A stretch of 5,471 nucleotides of DNA, taken from positions 1-5,471 of the forward strand of contig JAUXJB010000123.1 of assembly GCA_030624945.1 (NCBI GenBank), in the 5' to 3' direction. Shown here in pieces: positions 1 through 5,471 of this stretch (its first letter is position 1; the number at the start of each line of letters is the position of its first letter). Source of the DNA: Deltaproteobacteria bacterium. Its GTDB lineage: Bacteria; Myxococcota_A; UBA9160; SZUA-336. The notes under the pieces were generated by a model. The model saw only the letters and a list, made by a program, of their open reading frames with translations. It was not told the DNA's origin and ran no database searches. Made by a program: the position numbers and the translations under genes.

Positions 1-193
1 CCGCTCGGTCGATGAAGTAGAGGAACCCCTCTTCTCGCTCGACGCCTGCCTTGGCGACCTTCTGAGCTCGAGGCTTCGGCTGACGCCCACCACCTCGGGC
101 CATGGCGACGCGCGACACATCGCCCCTTTTGTCGAGGAAATAGAGATACCCCGACTCGCGCTTGATACCGGTTCGAGCAACTTTTGTTGCCAT
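1..193 (-). CDS. Small basic protein with duplicated G-[YF]-L-Y-F-[LI]-D motif (5' part; 3' end beyond left edge)
   Basis: The first 64 codons of a minus-strand gene are visible, starting at an ATG at 193-191 behind a run of six G (205-200) spaced 6 bases from the start, a good ribosome binding site. The visible protein is rich in Lys and Arg. Residues 4-23 (KVARTGIKRESGYLYFLDKR) recur at 45-64 as KVAKAGVEREEGFLYFIDRA, 11 of 20 positions identical and most others conservative, with a period of 41 residues. Between the copies lies GDVSRVAMARGGG followed by a Pro/Lys/Arg-rich linker. No signal peptide or membrane segment is seen, so a cytoplasmic location is likely. I have an impression of similar short repeat proteins annotated as hypothetical in deltaproteobacteria, but cannot confirm it. 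The positive charge and Gly/Arg linker could suit nucleic-acid binding, which is inference only. It has its own strong promoter and stands apart from the purC unit upstream. Coding status is well supported by start, Shine-Dalgarno, promoter and the protein-level repeat; function is unknown. Confidence 0.72.
   Translation of the reverse strand, partial: MATKVARTGIKRESGYLYFLDKRGDVSRVAMARGGGRQPKPRAQKVAKAGVEREEGFLYFIDRA
8..184 (-). repeat. Two in-frame copies of a ~20-residue unit, period 123 bases (41 codons)
   Basis: On the minus strand, the codons at 184-125 (residues 4-23) and 61-2 (residues 45-64) encode related units. At DNA level, plus-strand GTCGATGAAGTAGAGGAACC from position 8 aligns with GTCGAGGAAATAGAGATACC from position 131, exactly 123 bases apart. 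The differences include synonymous and conservative changes, so this looks like an old internal duplication kept by selection on the protein. Further copies may lie beyond the left edge. Confidence 0.75.
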
Positions 194-267
194 CGTTATC
201 CCCCCATGTGTTCCGTCGGCAGGCGAGACCTTCACCGACGAACTCGTCCCGTATTGGAACGCTGCAC

Positions 268-297
268 AAGGTATTCAACGAATTTTCGAGTTGTCAA
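268..297 (-). promoter_or_regulatory. Sigma70-type promoter for the small repeat-protein gene
   Basis: Read on the minus strand, a perfect -35 hexamer TTGACA (297-292) is followed by an 18-base spacer and a -10-like TACCTT (273-268), which keeps the key T, A and final T. Transcription would start near 261, giving a leader of about 68 bases before the ATG at 193. The segment is clearly richer in A/T than its surroundings. The spacer contains a short dyad CGAA-TT-TTCG (279-288) that might be an operator half, but it is too short to claim as one. Confidence 0.65.
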
Positions 298-350
298 ACG
301 TTTTTCGCATGAAAGTTCACGTCGGGGCAAAAAAACTTCAGCGTCGATCG

Positions 351-385
351 GAGCCAAAAGGGGGCCCCAGGGGGCTCGCACCCCT
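351..385 (-). terminator. Possible terminator/hairpin region after purC
   Basis: Read on the minus strand, AGGGG (385-381) can pair with CCCCT (373-369) around a 7-base loop. This is followed by the self-complementary GGGGCCCC (368-361) and then four T (359-356 within CTTTTGG). A second option pairs GAGCC (377-373) with GGCTC (355-351), with a run of seven T further on at 335-329. It is the only strong hairpin area between purC and the next promoter, so it is the likely end of the gshB-purC transcript. It is not a textbook intrinsic terminator, because the T runs are short or distant. Confidence 0.35.
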
Positions 386-441
386 CATCCTGGCGCGCGT
401 GGCAACCTCGCAAGGCCTGCGTGTGCGAAGTCAGGACCCCG

Positions 442-1407
442 CTAAATCAGTCCGAGATTTCGCCGCATGCGCTCTACGGGCTCTTCCGTCGACGGCGCGA
501 ACTCGTCTCCGGTGAGCCGTTCGTACGCCTCGATGTACCGCCGGGCGGCTTCGCAACGCACGTCGTTGGGCAGCGTCGGGGGGGCGCCTTCTCCCGTCCA
601 GCCCCGCTCGACGAGCCAGCGTCGCAGATACTCCTTGTCGAGGGCCGGCGGGTCGCTGCCCTCCCGCATGGCCTCTTCGTAGCGATCCACGTACCAGTAG
701 CGGGAGGAGTCCGGGGTGTGGATCTCGTCGATCACCGTCACATTCCCCTCGCCATCGAGGGCCATCTCGTACTTGGCATCGACCAGGATGAGCCCGCGGC
801 TGCGCGCCCACTTCTGGCCCTCCGCAAAGAGCATTCTGGCGATCTCGGCGGCAACATCGTAGTGCTCCGCCGAGATCACACCTCGCGCGATCAGCTCCTC
901 GCGAGAGGTGAGCTCGTCGTGCTGGCCTTGCTCCGCCTTCGTGGTGGGCGTGAGGAGCGGCTCCGGAAGCTCCTGGTGCGCGCGCATCCCATCGGGGAGG
1001 GTGTGACCGCAGTACTCCCGCTCGCCGCGCTCGTAGGCGACCCAGATCGAGGTCTTGGATACGCCCGTGAGATACTTCCGGTAGACGAATTCCACGGGCA
1101 GGATGCGACACTCCCGGGCGATCGAAATACAGGGATCGGGGACCTCGAGCAGGTGGTTTCTCGCCAGACGGCTGGTCTTCGCGAACCAGAAGGCCGCCAG
1201 CTGGTTCAGCACCTGCCCCTTGAACGGGATCGTACCGATGACCACATCAAAGGCGCTGATGCGGTCCGTCGTGACGATCGTCCTCCGGTCTCCGTCCACG
1301 TAGCAGTCGCGCACCTTCCCGGCGATGCGCTTTCCGAGGCCCTCGAAGTTCGTCTCCCCGATGGTCCTCTCACACTGGTCCCGAAGCAATACCGGATCCA
1401 CCCCCAC
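442..1407 (-). CDS. purC: Phosphoribosylaminoimidazole-succinocarboxamide synthase (SAICAR synthetase)
   Basis: PurC joins CAIR and L-aspartate with ATP to make SAICAR, a late step of de novo purine synthesis in the cytoplasm. The 321-residue product shows the family's motifs in order: the nucleotide-binding GKVRD (30-34), DRISAFDV (48-55), PFKGQVLN (61-68), LPVEFVYRKYLTG (103-115), LLTPTTKAE (151-159), then HDE (163-165), LVDAKYE (208-214) and DEIHTPDSSRYW (227-238). It is longer than the roughly 240-residue E. coli form and resembles the roughly 300-residue long type seen in yeast Ade1 and many bacteria; the extra length is largely C-terminal plus the 120-180 region. The start is GTG at 1407-1405, chosen because AAAGGGGG lies 6 bases upstream; a second GTG two codons later is a minor alternative. 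The stop is TAG. The gene begins 22 bases after the gshB stop with no promoter or terminator apparent between them, so the two are probably co-transcribed. The identification is secure. Confidence 0.97.
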   Translation of the reverse strand: MGVDPVLLRDQCERTIGETNFEGLGKRIAGKVRDCYVDGDRRTIVTTDRISAFDVVIGTIPFKGQVLNQLAAFWFAKTSRLARNHLLEVPDPCISIARECRILPVEFVYRKYLTGVSKTSIWVAYERGEREYCGHTLPDGMRAHQELPEPLLTPTTKAEQGQHDELTSREELIARGVISAEHYDVAAEIARMLFAEGQKWARSRGLILVDAKYEMALDGEGNVTVIDEIHTPDSSRYWYVDRYEEAMREGSDPPALDKEYLRRWLVERGWTGEGAPPTLPNDVRCEAARRYIEAYERLTGDEFAPSTEEPVERMRRNLGLI

Positions 1408-1413
1408 GTCTTT

Positions 1414-1421
1414 CCCCCTTT
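1414..1421 (-). promoter_or_regulatory. Ribosome binding site of purC (supports the GTG start)
   Basis: The minus strand reads AAAGGGGG, then AAAGAC, then GTG. The purine-rich core with 6-base spacing fixes GTG at 1407 as the start rather than a later codon. It lies entirely within the 22-base gshB-purC gap. Confidence 0.75.
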
Positions 1422-1429
1422 GCTTCAGA

Positions 1430-2380
1430 TCACCTCGAGCGCGCTCTCCAACGGCGCTCGACGGCGTCCATCACCTTTGCCTCGAGTACGACATCATCCA
1501 GGGCGTTGATCTCCCGGATACCGGTCGGACTCGTCACGTTCACCTCGGTCAGCCACTCCCCGATGATGTCAATCCCGGCGAAGACGATCCCTAGCCTGCG
1601 CAGCTCGGCACCGATGCGCTCGCTGATCTCGCGATCGCGAGCTGTGATTTGCGTCTTCTGCGCCGTACCACCGACGTGGAAGTTCGCGCGAGATTCCTCA
1701 CTGCGCGGCACGCGCAGGACTCCTCCCACCGGCTCACCCTCGACCAGAATGACGCGCTTGTCTCCCTCGCGAATCTCCGGGATGTAGCGCTGCGCGATCT
1801 GGTAAGCCGTTCCGTGCCGGGTACCCACCTCGAGAATGGTTCTCACGTTGCGGTCCCCCGGGGTCAGGTGGAACACACCTTCCCCGCCACACCCGTCGAG
1901 CGGTTTCACGATCATCTCGCCTCCCAGCTTCTCGCGAAAGGCCTCGAGCTCGTCGATGCTGCGACTCACCAGGCTCTCGGGCGACAGGTCGGGATAGCGC
2001 AGGATGAACAGCTTCTCGCTGACCTCACGGAGCCCAACGGGGTCGTTTACGACCAGCGTCGGGGGAGGAACCAGGCTCAGGAGGTGCGTGACGAAGAAGT
2101 AATCGACATCGTAGGGTGGATCCTTACGCATCCAGACCACATCGAAGCTGCCGAGCACCTCGCTGCGGGGCGGCCCCGCCTCGTACCAGTCGGCCTCCTC
2201 GCGCACCCGCAGCTCGACGCGTGACACCATCGGGGCGGCTCCGGGGCCGACCCCGAGCTCGCCGACCCCGCACGCGAAGACCTCCTGGTCCCGTCGGGCC
2301 GCCTCGCGCATGAAGGCGATGGTGGTGTCCTGCTCCACGTTCAATCCGGCCAGCGGATCGACGATAAAGAGGTGCCGCAT
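1430..2380 (-). CDS. gshB: Glutathione synthetase (GshB, ATP-grasp family)
   Basis: GshB ligates gamma-glutamylcysteine and glycine with ATP, the second step of glutathione synthesis in the cytoplasm. The 316 residues match the usual bacterial length. The N-terminal domain opens with HLFIVDPLAGLN, like the start of E. coli GshB, which supports the ATG at 2380. VWMRKDPPYDVDY (82-94) is a family hallmark. The ATP-grasp part has the flexible Gly-rich loop KPLDGCGGEGVF (159-170), GDKRVILVEGEPVGG (207-220), RANFHVGGTA (231-240) and LTEVNVTSPTGIREI (277-291). The last of these contains E279 and N281, expected to bind Mg2+. E. coli has TEINVTSPTCIREI at the same place. The gene leads the minus-strand unit with purC 22 bases behind. 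An AGGA lies 7 bases before the ATG, but the same bases form part of a good -10 element (see the promoter entry), so the transcript may carry little or no leader. No gshA is seen in the window. Confidence 0.97.
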   Translation of the reverse strand: MRHLFIVDPLAGLNVEQDTTIAFMREAARRDQEVFACGVGELGVGPGAAPMVSRVELRVREEADWYEAGPPRSEVLGSFDVVWMRKDPPYDVDYFFVTHLLSLVPPPTLVVNDPVGLREVSEKLFILRYPDLSPESLVSRSIDELEAFREKLGGEMIVKPLDGCGGEGVFHLTPGDRNVRTILEVGTRHGTAYQIAQRYIPEIREGDKRVILVEGEPVGGVLRVPRSEESRANFHVGGTAQKTQITARDREISERIGAELRRLGIVFAGIDIIGEWLTEVNVTSPTGIREINALDDVVLEAKVMDAVERRWRARSR

Positions 2381-2386
2381 GGGCGG

Positions 2387-2416
2387 ATCCTACGTCCCTT
2401 CCCGCCTGGCTGTCAA
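2387..2416 (-). promoter_or_regulatory. Promoter of gshB-purC, positioned for a leaderless transcript
   Basis: Read on the minus strand, a perfect TTGACA (2416-2411) is followed by an 18-base spacer and TAGGAT (2392-2387), four of six matches to TATAAT including the T, A and final T. Six bases (CCGCCC) then separate the -10 from the ATG, placing the usual +1 on the A of the gshB start codon. The -10 overlaps the only Shine-Dalgarno-like AGGA, so the two readings compete: leaderless expression from this promoter, or a transcript from a start further upstream that uses AGGA as its ribosome binding site. Confidence 0.55.
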
Positions 2417-2485
2417 ACCCTCGCGAAGCGTAAGTGCTTGAATTTTCAGCGGATCGGTACAGACCGGAGCTCCCGGGGTGCGCGT

Positions 2486-2514
2486 TTGTGCCCACCTTGG
2501 GGCTGGGCTAGCTT
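2486..2514 (+). promoter_or_regulatory. Candidate promoter for the PBP1A gene
   Basis: TTGTGC (2486-2491), a 17-base spacer and TAGCTT (2509-2514) form a weak sigma70-like match that keeps the leading TTG and the T, A and final T of the -10. Transcription would start near 2521, leaving a leader of about 30 bases that includes the ribosome binding site. It is plausible by position but not strong by sequence. Confidence 0.35.
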
Positions 2515-2537
2515 CGCTTTCATCGGGCCCCCCCGTC

Positions 2538-2544
2538 GAGGAAA
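2538..2544 (+). promoter_or_regulatory. Ribosome binding site of the PBP1A gene (supports the GTG start)
   Basis: GAGGAAA lies upstream of GTG at 2551, with nine bases between GAGG and the start codon. The codons that follow encode a basic residue pair and then a hydrophobic membrane anchor, as expected for the true N terminus of a class A PBP. Confidence 0.7.
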
Positions 2545-2550
2545 CGCCGC

Positions 2551-5130
2551 GTGAAACGCCTCGCACACCTCCTGCTCGCGCTCGGGTTTCTCGCGATTCT
2601 CGGCGGCGTGTCCGTGGCGGCGCTGTTTTACGCGTTCGTCATGCGCGATCTCCCCGAGATCTACACACTTCAGGATTACCGGCCGAACTTGATCACGCGC
2701 GTTCTGGCGGCCGATGGCAGCGAGATCGCGACGTTCGCCAGGGAGCGACGGGTGGTCGTCCCGATCGAGGAGATCCCCGAACACGTCGTACAAGCTTTCA
2801 TCGCTGCCGAAGACAGCTCCTTCTACGAGCACGAGGGGCTCGACTACGCGGGAATCCTGCGCGCCGCGATCACGAACCTGCGGGCCGGGGAGGTGAAGCA
2901 GGGGGGCAGCACCATCACGCAGCAGGTGGCAAAGACGTTCCTCCTGAGCTTGGACCGCAACTACGTGCGCAAGCTCAAGGACATGGTCCTGGCCATGCGA
3001 ATCGAACGAGCTCTCAACAAGAACGAGATCCTGTTCCTGTACCTGAACCAGATCTACCTGGGCTACTTCATGGGCCCCAGTGCCTACGGTATCGAAGCGG
3101 CGGCACAGGCCTACTTCGGGAAGTCGGCGCGCGACCTGTCGCTCGCGGAGAGCGCGCTGATCGCGGGCCTGGTGCCCGCACCGTCGGCGTACACGCCTCA
3201 CGTCAGCCCGGAGAACGCCTTTAAGCGTCAGCGCTTCGTGTTGCGCCGCATGCAGGAGGACGGCTTCATCGATGCGAGGCAGCGCGCGGAGGCGCTCGCG
3301 GAGCAACTCGGGTTCAAGGAGCGGGAGCGGGATGCCACGGCAGTGGCCTCCGCGTACTTCGTCGAGGAGGTGCGCCGCTACCTCGAGCATCGCTACGGCG
3401 CGGACATCCTTTACACGGGTGGGCTCGAGGTCAAGACCACCCTCGATCCTCAGCGACAGCGGGACGCCTACGCCGCGGTGAGGAAGGGACTTCGGGCACA
3501 CGACAGGCGCACCGGCTATCGGGGACCGATCCGGAACGCTCCTCGCTCCGAGTGGACCGCGCTGCTGGTAACGCTCGGCGAGGAGAACGGGCAGCGCCCC
3601 GCCACCAGCGCCGATCTGTGGCGTGCGCTGGTGATGCAGATCGATGACGAGGCGCAGGAGGCGCGCCTGGCCATCGGACCCGGCCGCGAGACGATTCTGA
3701 CCCTGAAGGACCTGCGGTGGGCGCGCAAACCCGACCCGTCGGTCGACGGGATCATCCCGCGAGTCAAGCGCGTGAGCCAGGCGCTCCACGTGGGCGATCT
3801 CGTGTGGCTCGAAAAGGTGGGCGAGAGACCTCCGGAGCCCGACGAGGTCAGCATGCCGGTGGAGCCTTCGGACGAGGCCCTCGCGAGTCTCTTCGAAGGT
3901 CTCGACATGACGCTGGCGGAGCCCATTCCGATCTTCGAGCTCTATCAGGAGCCGGAGGCGGAAGGCTCCCTGGTCTCGATCGACCTGGAGAACAAGCATC
4001 TGCTGGCCATGATCGGCGGATACACGTTCGAGCGCAGCCAGTACAATCGCGCCCTGCAGGCACCGCGACAGCCCGGTTCCGCGTTCAAGGCGATCATCTA
4101 CGCCGCCGCGCTCGAACAGACCTACACCCCGGCCACGATCGTCTACGACACGCCGATCGTGTACGTCGACGAGGACAGCGGATTCCAGTGGAAGCCCGAG
4201 AACTACTCCGACAAGTTCTACGGACCGATCCCGCTACGCCAGGCGCTGGCCAAGTCCCGCAACATCGCGACGATCAAGATCCTCCAGAAGATCGGTCTGG
4301 AGCCCGTTCACGAGATGGCGCAGAGGCTCGGCATCCGCTCGCGTCTCGAGGACAATCTCGGGCTGGCACTCGGCAACAGCGAAGTCACACTCGGCGAGCT
4401 GGTGCGCGCGTACACGACCTTCGCCACCGGCGGTCGGCGCATCGATCCGATCTTCATCAGCGAGATCCGGGACCGCGACGGCTTGCTGCTGGAGGAGAAC
4501 ACGCCGCTGCTCGCCAGCCTGGAGGAAACGGACGCACCCAACGGGGAGTTCGAGCTGGTGCCCGAAGAGGAGGAGCTCGACGATCTCGAGCGCGCGATCG
4601 GTGAGATCCGCGAGGTCGTGCTGCGGGACGACCAGCCGGCGCCCCTGCCCCCCGGGTACACCCTCGATCCGGTGACCGCCTACCTGATGACCGACATGCT
4701 GCAGGCCGTCGTGCAGGAGGGAACGGGCTTCCGCGTGCGCGAGCTCAGGCGACCCGTCGCGGGCAAGACGGGCACCACGAACAATCTGGTCGACGCCTGG
4801 TTCATCGGGTACACGCCGCAGATCGCGACCGGAGTCTGGGTCGGGTACGACCGGCCGCGCAACCTCGGCAAGAACGAGACGGGCTCGCGAGCGGCCAGCC
4901 CGATCTTTCTCGATTACATGCAGCGCGCGCTCCGCGACAAGCCGATGGAAGATTTCCCGGTACCCGAAGGCGTGGTCTTCGCCCGGATCGACAGAGCGAC
5001 CGGCTTGCTCGCACGACCTGGCGACGAGAACGCCCTGTTCCAGCCGTTCCGCGACGGCACCATCCCCGCGGAGATGACCCCGGGCCAGCTCCACAGCGGC
5101 GGGTCCGGTCGCCTCCCCCGCGTCGATTGA
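2551..5130 (+). CDS. mrcA: Penicillin-binding protein 1A (bifunctional glycosyltransferase/transpeptidase)
   Basis: This 859-residue class A PBP polymerises lipid II into glycan strands and cross-links the peptides at the periplasmic face of the inner membrane. MKR plus a hydrophobic stretch (about 5-30) forms the N-terminal anchor. The GT51 domain follows: AAEDSSFYEHEG with the catalytic Glu at 87, GGSTITQQ (118-125), LYLNQIYLG (163-171) and LAESALIAGL (198-207). A PCB_OB-like insert of PBP1A occupies about 335-425, then a Pro/Glu-rich linker to about 472. The transpeptidase domain has QPGSAFK with the acylated Ser510 and Lys513, SRN at 569-571, and KTGTT at 739-743, so both activities should be intact. 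The length is close to the roughly 850 residues of E. coli PBP1A. One oddity is a very acidic, low-complexity segment at about 653-698, between SRN and KTGTT. It starts with GTG behind GAGGAAA. A flavoenzyme gene follows after 19 bases, probably in the same operon. PBP1A type is favoured over PBP1B or PBP1C by the OB insert and overall layout. Confidence 0.96.
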   Translation: MKRLAHLLLALGFLAILGGVSVAALFYAFVMRDLPEIYTLQDYRPNLITRVLAADGSEIATFARERRVVVPIEEIPEHVVQAFIAAEDSSFYEHEGLDYAGILRAAITNLRAGEVKQGGSTITQQVAKTFLLSLDRNYVRKLKDMVLAMRIERALNKNEILFLYLNQIYLGYFMGPSAYGIEAAAQAYFGKSARDLSLAESALIAGLVPAPSAYTPHVSPENAFKRQRFVLRRMQEDGFIDARQRAEALAEQLGFKERERDATAVASAYFVEEVRRYLEHRYGADILYTGGLEVKTTLDPQRQRDAYAAVRKGLRAHDRRTGYRGPIRNAPRSEWTALLVTLGEENGQRPATSADLWRALVMQIDDEAQEARLAIGPGRETILTLKDLRWARKPDPSVDGIIPRVKRVSQALHVGDLVWLEKVGERPPEPDEVSMPVEPSDEALASLFEGLDMTLAEPIPIFELYQEPEAEGSLVSIDLENKHLLAMIGGYTFERSQYNRALQAPRQPGSAFKAIIYAAALEQTYTPATIVYDTPIVYVDEDSGFQWKPENYSDKFYGPIPLRQALAKSRNIATIKILQKIGLEPVHEMAQRLGIRSRLEDNLGLALGNSEVTLGELVRAYTTFATGGRRIDPIFISEIRDRDGLLLEENTPLLASLEETDAPNGEFELVPEEEELDDLERAIGEIREVVLRDDQPAPLPPGYTLDPVTAYLMTDMLQAVVQEGTGFRVRELRRPVAGKTGTTNNLVDAWFIGYTPQIATGVWVGYDRPRNLGKNETGSRAASPIFLDYMQRALRDKPMEDFPVPEGVVFARIDRATGLLARPGDENALFQPFRDGTIPAEMTPGQLHSGGSGRLPRVD

Positions 5131-5149
5131 ACGCGACGCGGCGCGTAGC

Positions 5150-5471
5150 ATGAGCGGCCGCCACGTGGTCGTGCTGGGCGGCGGTCACAACGGTCTCGTC
5201 TGCGCCGCCTATCTGGCACGCGCCGGGGCGCGCGTGACGCTGCTCGAACGTCGCGACCTGCTCGGCGGAGCGTGCGTCACCGAAGAGCTCTGGCCCGGCT
5301 ACCGCGTCTCGCGAGCCTCCTACGTCCTGTCGCTCCTGCGACCGCGGATCCTGCGCGACCTGCGCTTGCGGAGCTTCGGACTCGAACTGCTGCCCAGGGA
5401 CCCCTCCTCCTTCACACCCCTGCCCGACGGCCGTTCGCTGGTGCTCGGCTCCGACCGAGCGCGCAACCTCG
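5150..5471 (+). CDS. FAD-dependent oxidoreductase, PYROXD2/phytoene desaturase-like (5' part; continues past right edge)
   Basis: The first 107 codons are visible from ATG at 5150. The N terminus VVVLGGGHNGLVCAAYLARA is a Rossmann FAD-binding motif (GGGHNG at 10-15), ending the second strand in TLLE with E33. LLGGACVTEE (38-47) follows, then GYRVSRASYVLSLLRP (50-65), DLRLRSFGLELLPRDPSSFTP (split around 70-90) and a GRSLVLGSD-like strand. From memory this closely tracks the start of human PYROXD2 (GGGHNGLVAAAYL, IGGAAVTEE, SRASYLLSLLRP), more so than classical carotenoid desaturases. The substrate of bacterial members is not established; they are usually labelled NAD(P)/FAD-dependent oxidoreductase or phytoene dehydrogenase-related. 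It lies 19 bases after the PBP1A stop, with no terminator or clear promoter between. No good Shine-Dalgarno precedes the ATG, so translation may depend on ribosomes finishing the PBP gene. Only the FAD-binding part is visible, so full-length integrity cannot be judged. Confidence 0.9.
   Translation, partial: MSGRHVVVLGGGHNGLVCAAYLARAGARVTLLERRDLLGGACVTEELWPGYRVSRASYVLSLLRPRILRDLRLRSFGLELLPRDPSSFTPLPDGRSLVLGSDRARNL

Larger units (their letters stand above)
194..441. other. Intergenic region between purC and the small repeat-protein gene
   Basis: This stretch lies after the purC stop codon and before the start of the left-edge gene, both on the minus strand. From right to left it holds a GC-rich area with hairpin potential (about 351-385), a run of seven T on the minus strand (335-329), an AT-richer segment with a clear promoter (268-297), and the leader of the left-edge gene. 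Short open frames crossing it on the plus strand have no ribosome binding site, and I do not regard them as genes. Confidence 0.7.
2381..2550. other. Divergent promoter region between gshB and the PBP1A gene
   Basis: This 170-base spacer separates the divergent gshB-purC and PBP1A-flavoenzyme units. It contains a near-consensus promoter close to the gshB start on the minus strand and a weaker candidate on the plus strand, with an AT-richer patch around 2429-2447 (TAAGTGCTTGAATTTTC). I see no convincing operator palindrome or RNA element in it. Confidence 0.75.

Noticed and set aside
350..440. tRNA-like element on the minus strand (AGGGG TGCGAGC CCCCT resembling a T-arm, followed by GGGGCCC that could pair with GGGTCCT upstream)
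   Set aside because: The T-loop lacks TTC, the segment between the acceptor strand and T-arm (47 bases) has no D-arm with a GG loop and no 5-bp anticodon stem with a T33 loop, and the acceptor pairing needs G-U pairs. The resemblance is best explained by GC-rich hairpin sequence.
162..515. Plus-strand open frame of 117 codons across the 194-441 intergenic region
   Set aside because: It runs across the minus-strand promoter and into purC antisense, lacks a ribosome binding site and has an unstructured Arg/Ala-rich composition.
421..1509. Plus-strand open frame of 362 codons opposite purC
   Set aside because: It is the antisense shadow of purC, and crosses the purC-gshB junction. Its protein shows no recognisable motif.
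1649..2224. Plus-strand open frame of 191 codons opposite gshB
   Set aside because: It lies wholly inside the confident gshB gene on the other strand, with no Shine-Dalgarno and no recognised domain.
2429..2466. Possible plus-strand promoter using TTGAAT near 2438
   Set aside because: The nearest -10-like sequence (TACAGA) is only about 14 bases away, too close for a normal sigma70 promoter.
2446..3999. Long minus-strand open frame (517 codons) opposite the PBP1A gene
   Set aside because: It lies antisense to conserved PBP motifs, has a composition typical of reverse frames in GC-rich genes (runs of L, R, H, D), and shows no domain or ribosome binding site.
4234..5151. Minus-strand open frame of 305 codons over the 3' half of the PBP1A gene
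   Set aside because: It is antisense to the SRN and KTGTT transpeptidase motifs and reads as a reverse-frame shadow with no start signals.

Overview
The window is compact, strongly GC-rich bacterial chromosome, with codon third positions mostly G or C. Its genes are mostly housekeeping: glutathione synthesis, purine synthesis and a bifunctional class A penicillin-binding protein. A GshB-type glutathione synthetase together with a PBP1A-type enzyme carrying an OB-fold insert fits a Gram-negative, probably proteobacterial or deltaproteobacterial/Myxococcota-like organism. That placement is inference from gene types and base composition only. No mobile element, CRISPR array, rRNA or convincing tRNA is visible.

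Layout from left to right. (1) The start of a small basic protein on the minus strand (193 down to the left edge) contains two copies of a motif about 41 residues apart. (2) A 248-base intergenic stretch (194-441) holds a very good minus-strand promoter for that gene and a GC-rich hairpin area after purC. (3) A minus-strand gshB-purC pair (2380 down to 442) has a 22-base gap and reads as one operon. (4) A 170-base divergent promoter region (2381-2550) follows. Its minus-strand promoter is placed so that the gshB transcript would start at or very near the A of the start codon. (5) A complete plus-strand mrcA/PBP1A-type gene (2551-5130) has all glycosyltransferase and transpeptidase motifs. (6) Nineteen bases later a plus-strand FAD-dependent oxidoreductase of the PYROXD2/phytoene-dehydrogenase-like family begins and runs off the right edge.

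The genes fall into two divergent transcription units. The left one couples glutathione synthesis (GshB, ATP-grasp ligase) to the SAICAR step of purine synthesis (PurC); both are ATP-using cytoplasmic ligases with no direct pathway link. The right one couples cell-wall synthesis (PBP1A, inner membrane/periplasm) to a flavoenzyme. I see no clear new multi-gene system here. The points most worth a second look are the duplicated-motif small protein with its strong promoter, the possibly leaderless gshB transcript, the acidic insert in the PBP transpeptidase domain, and the PBP-flavoenzyme pairing.
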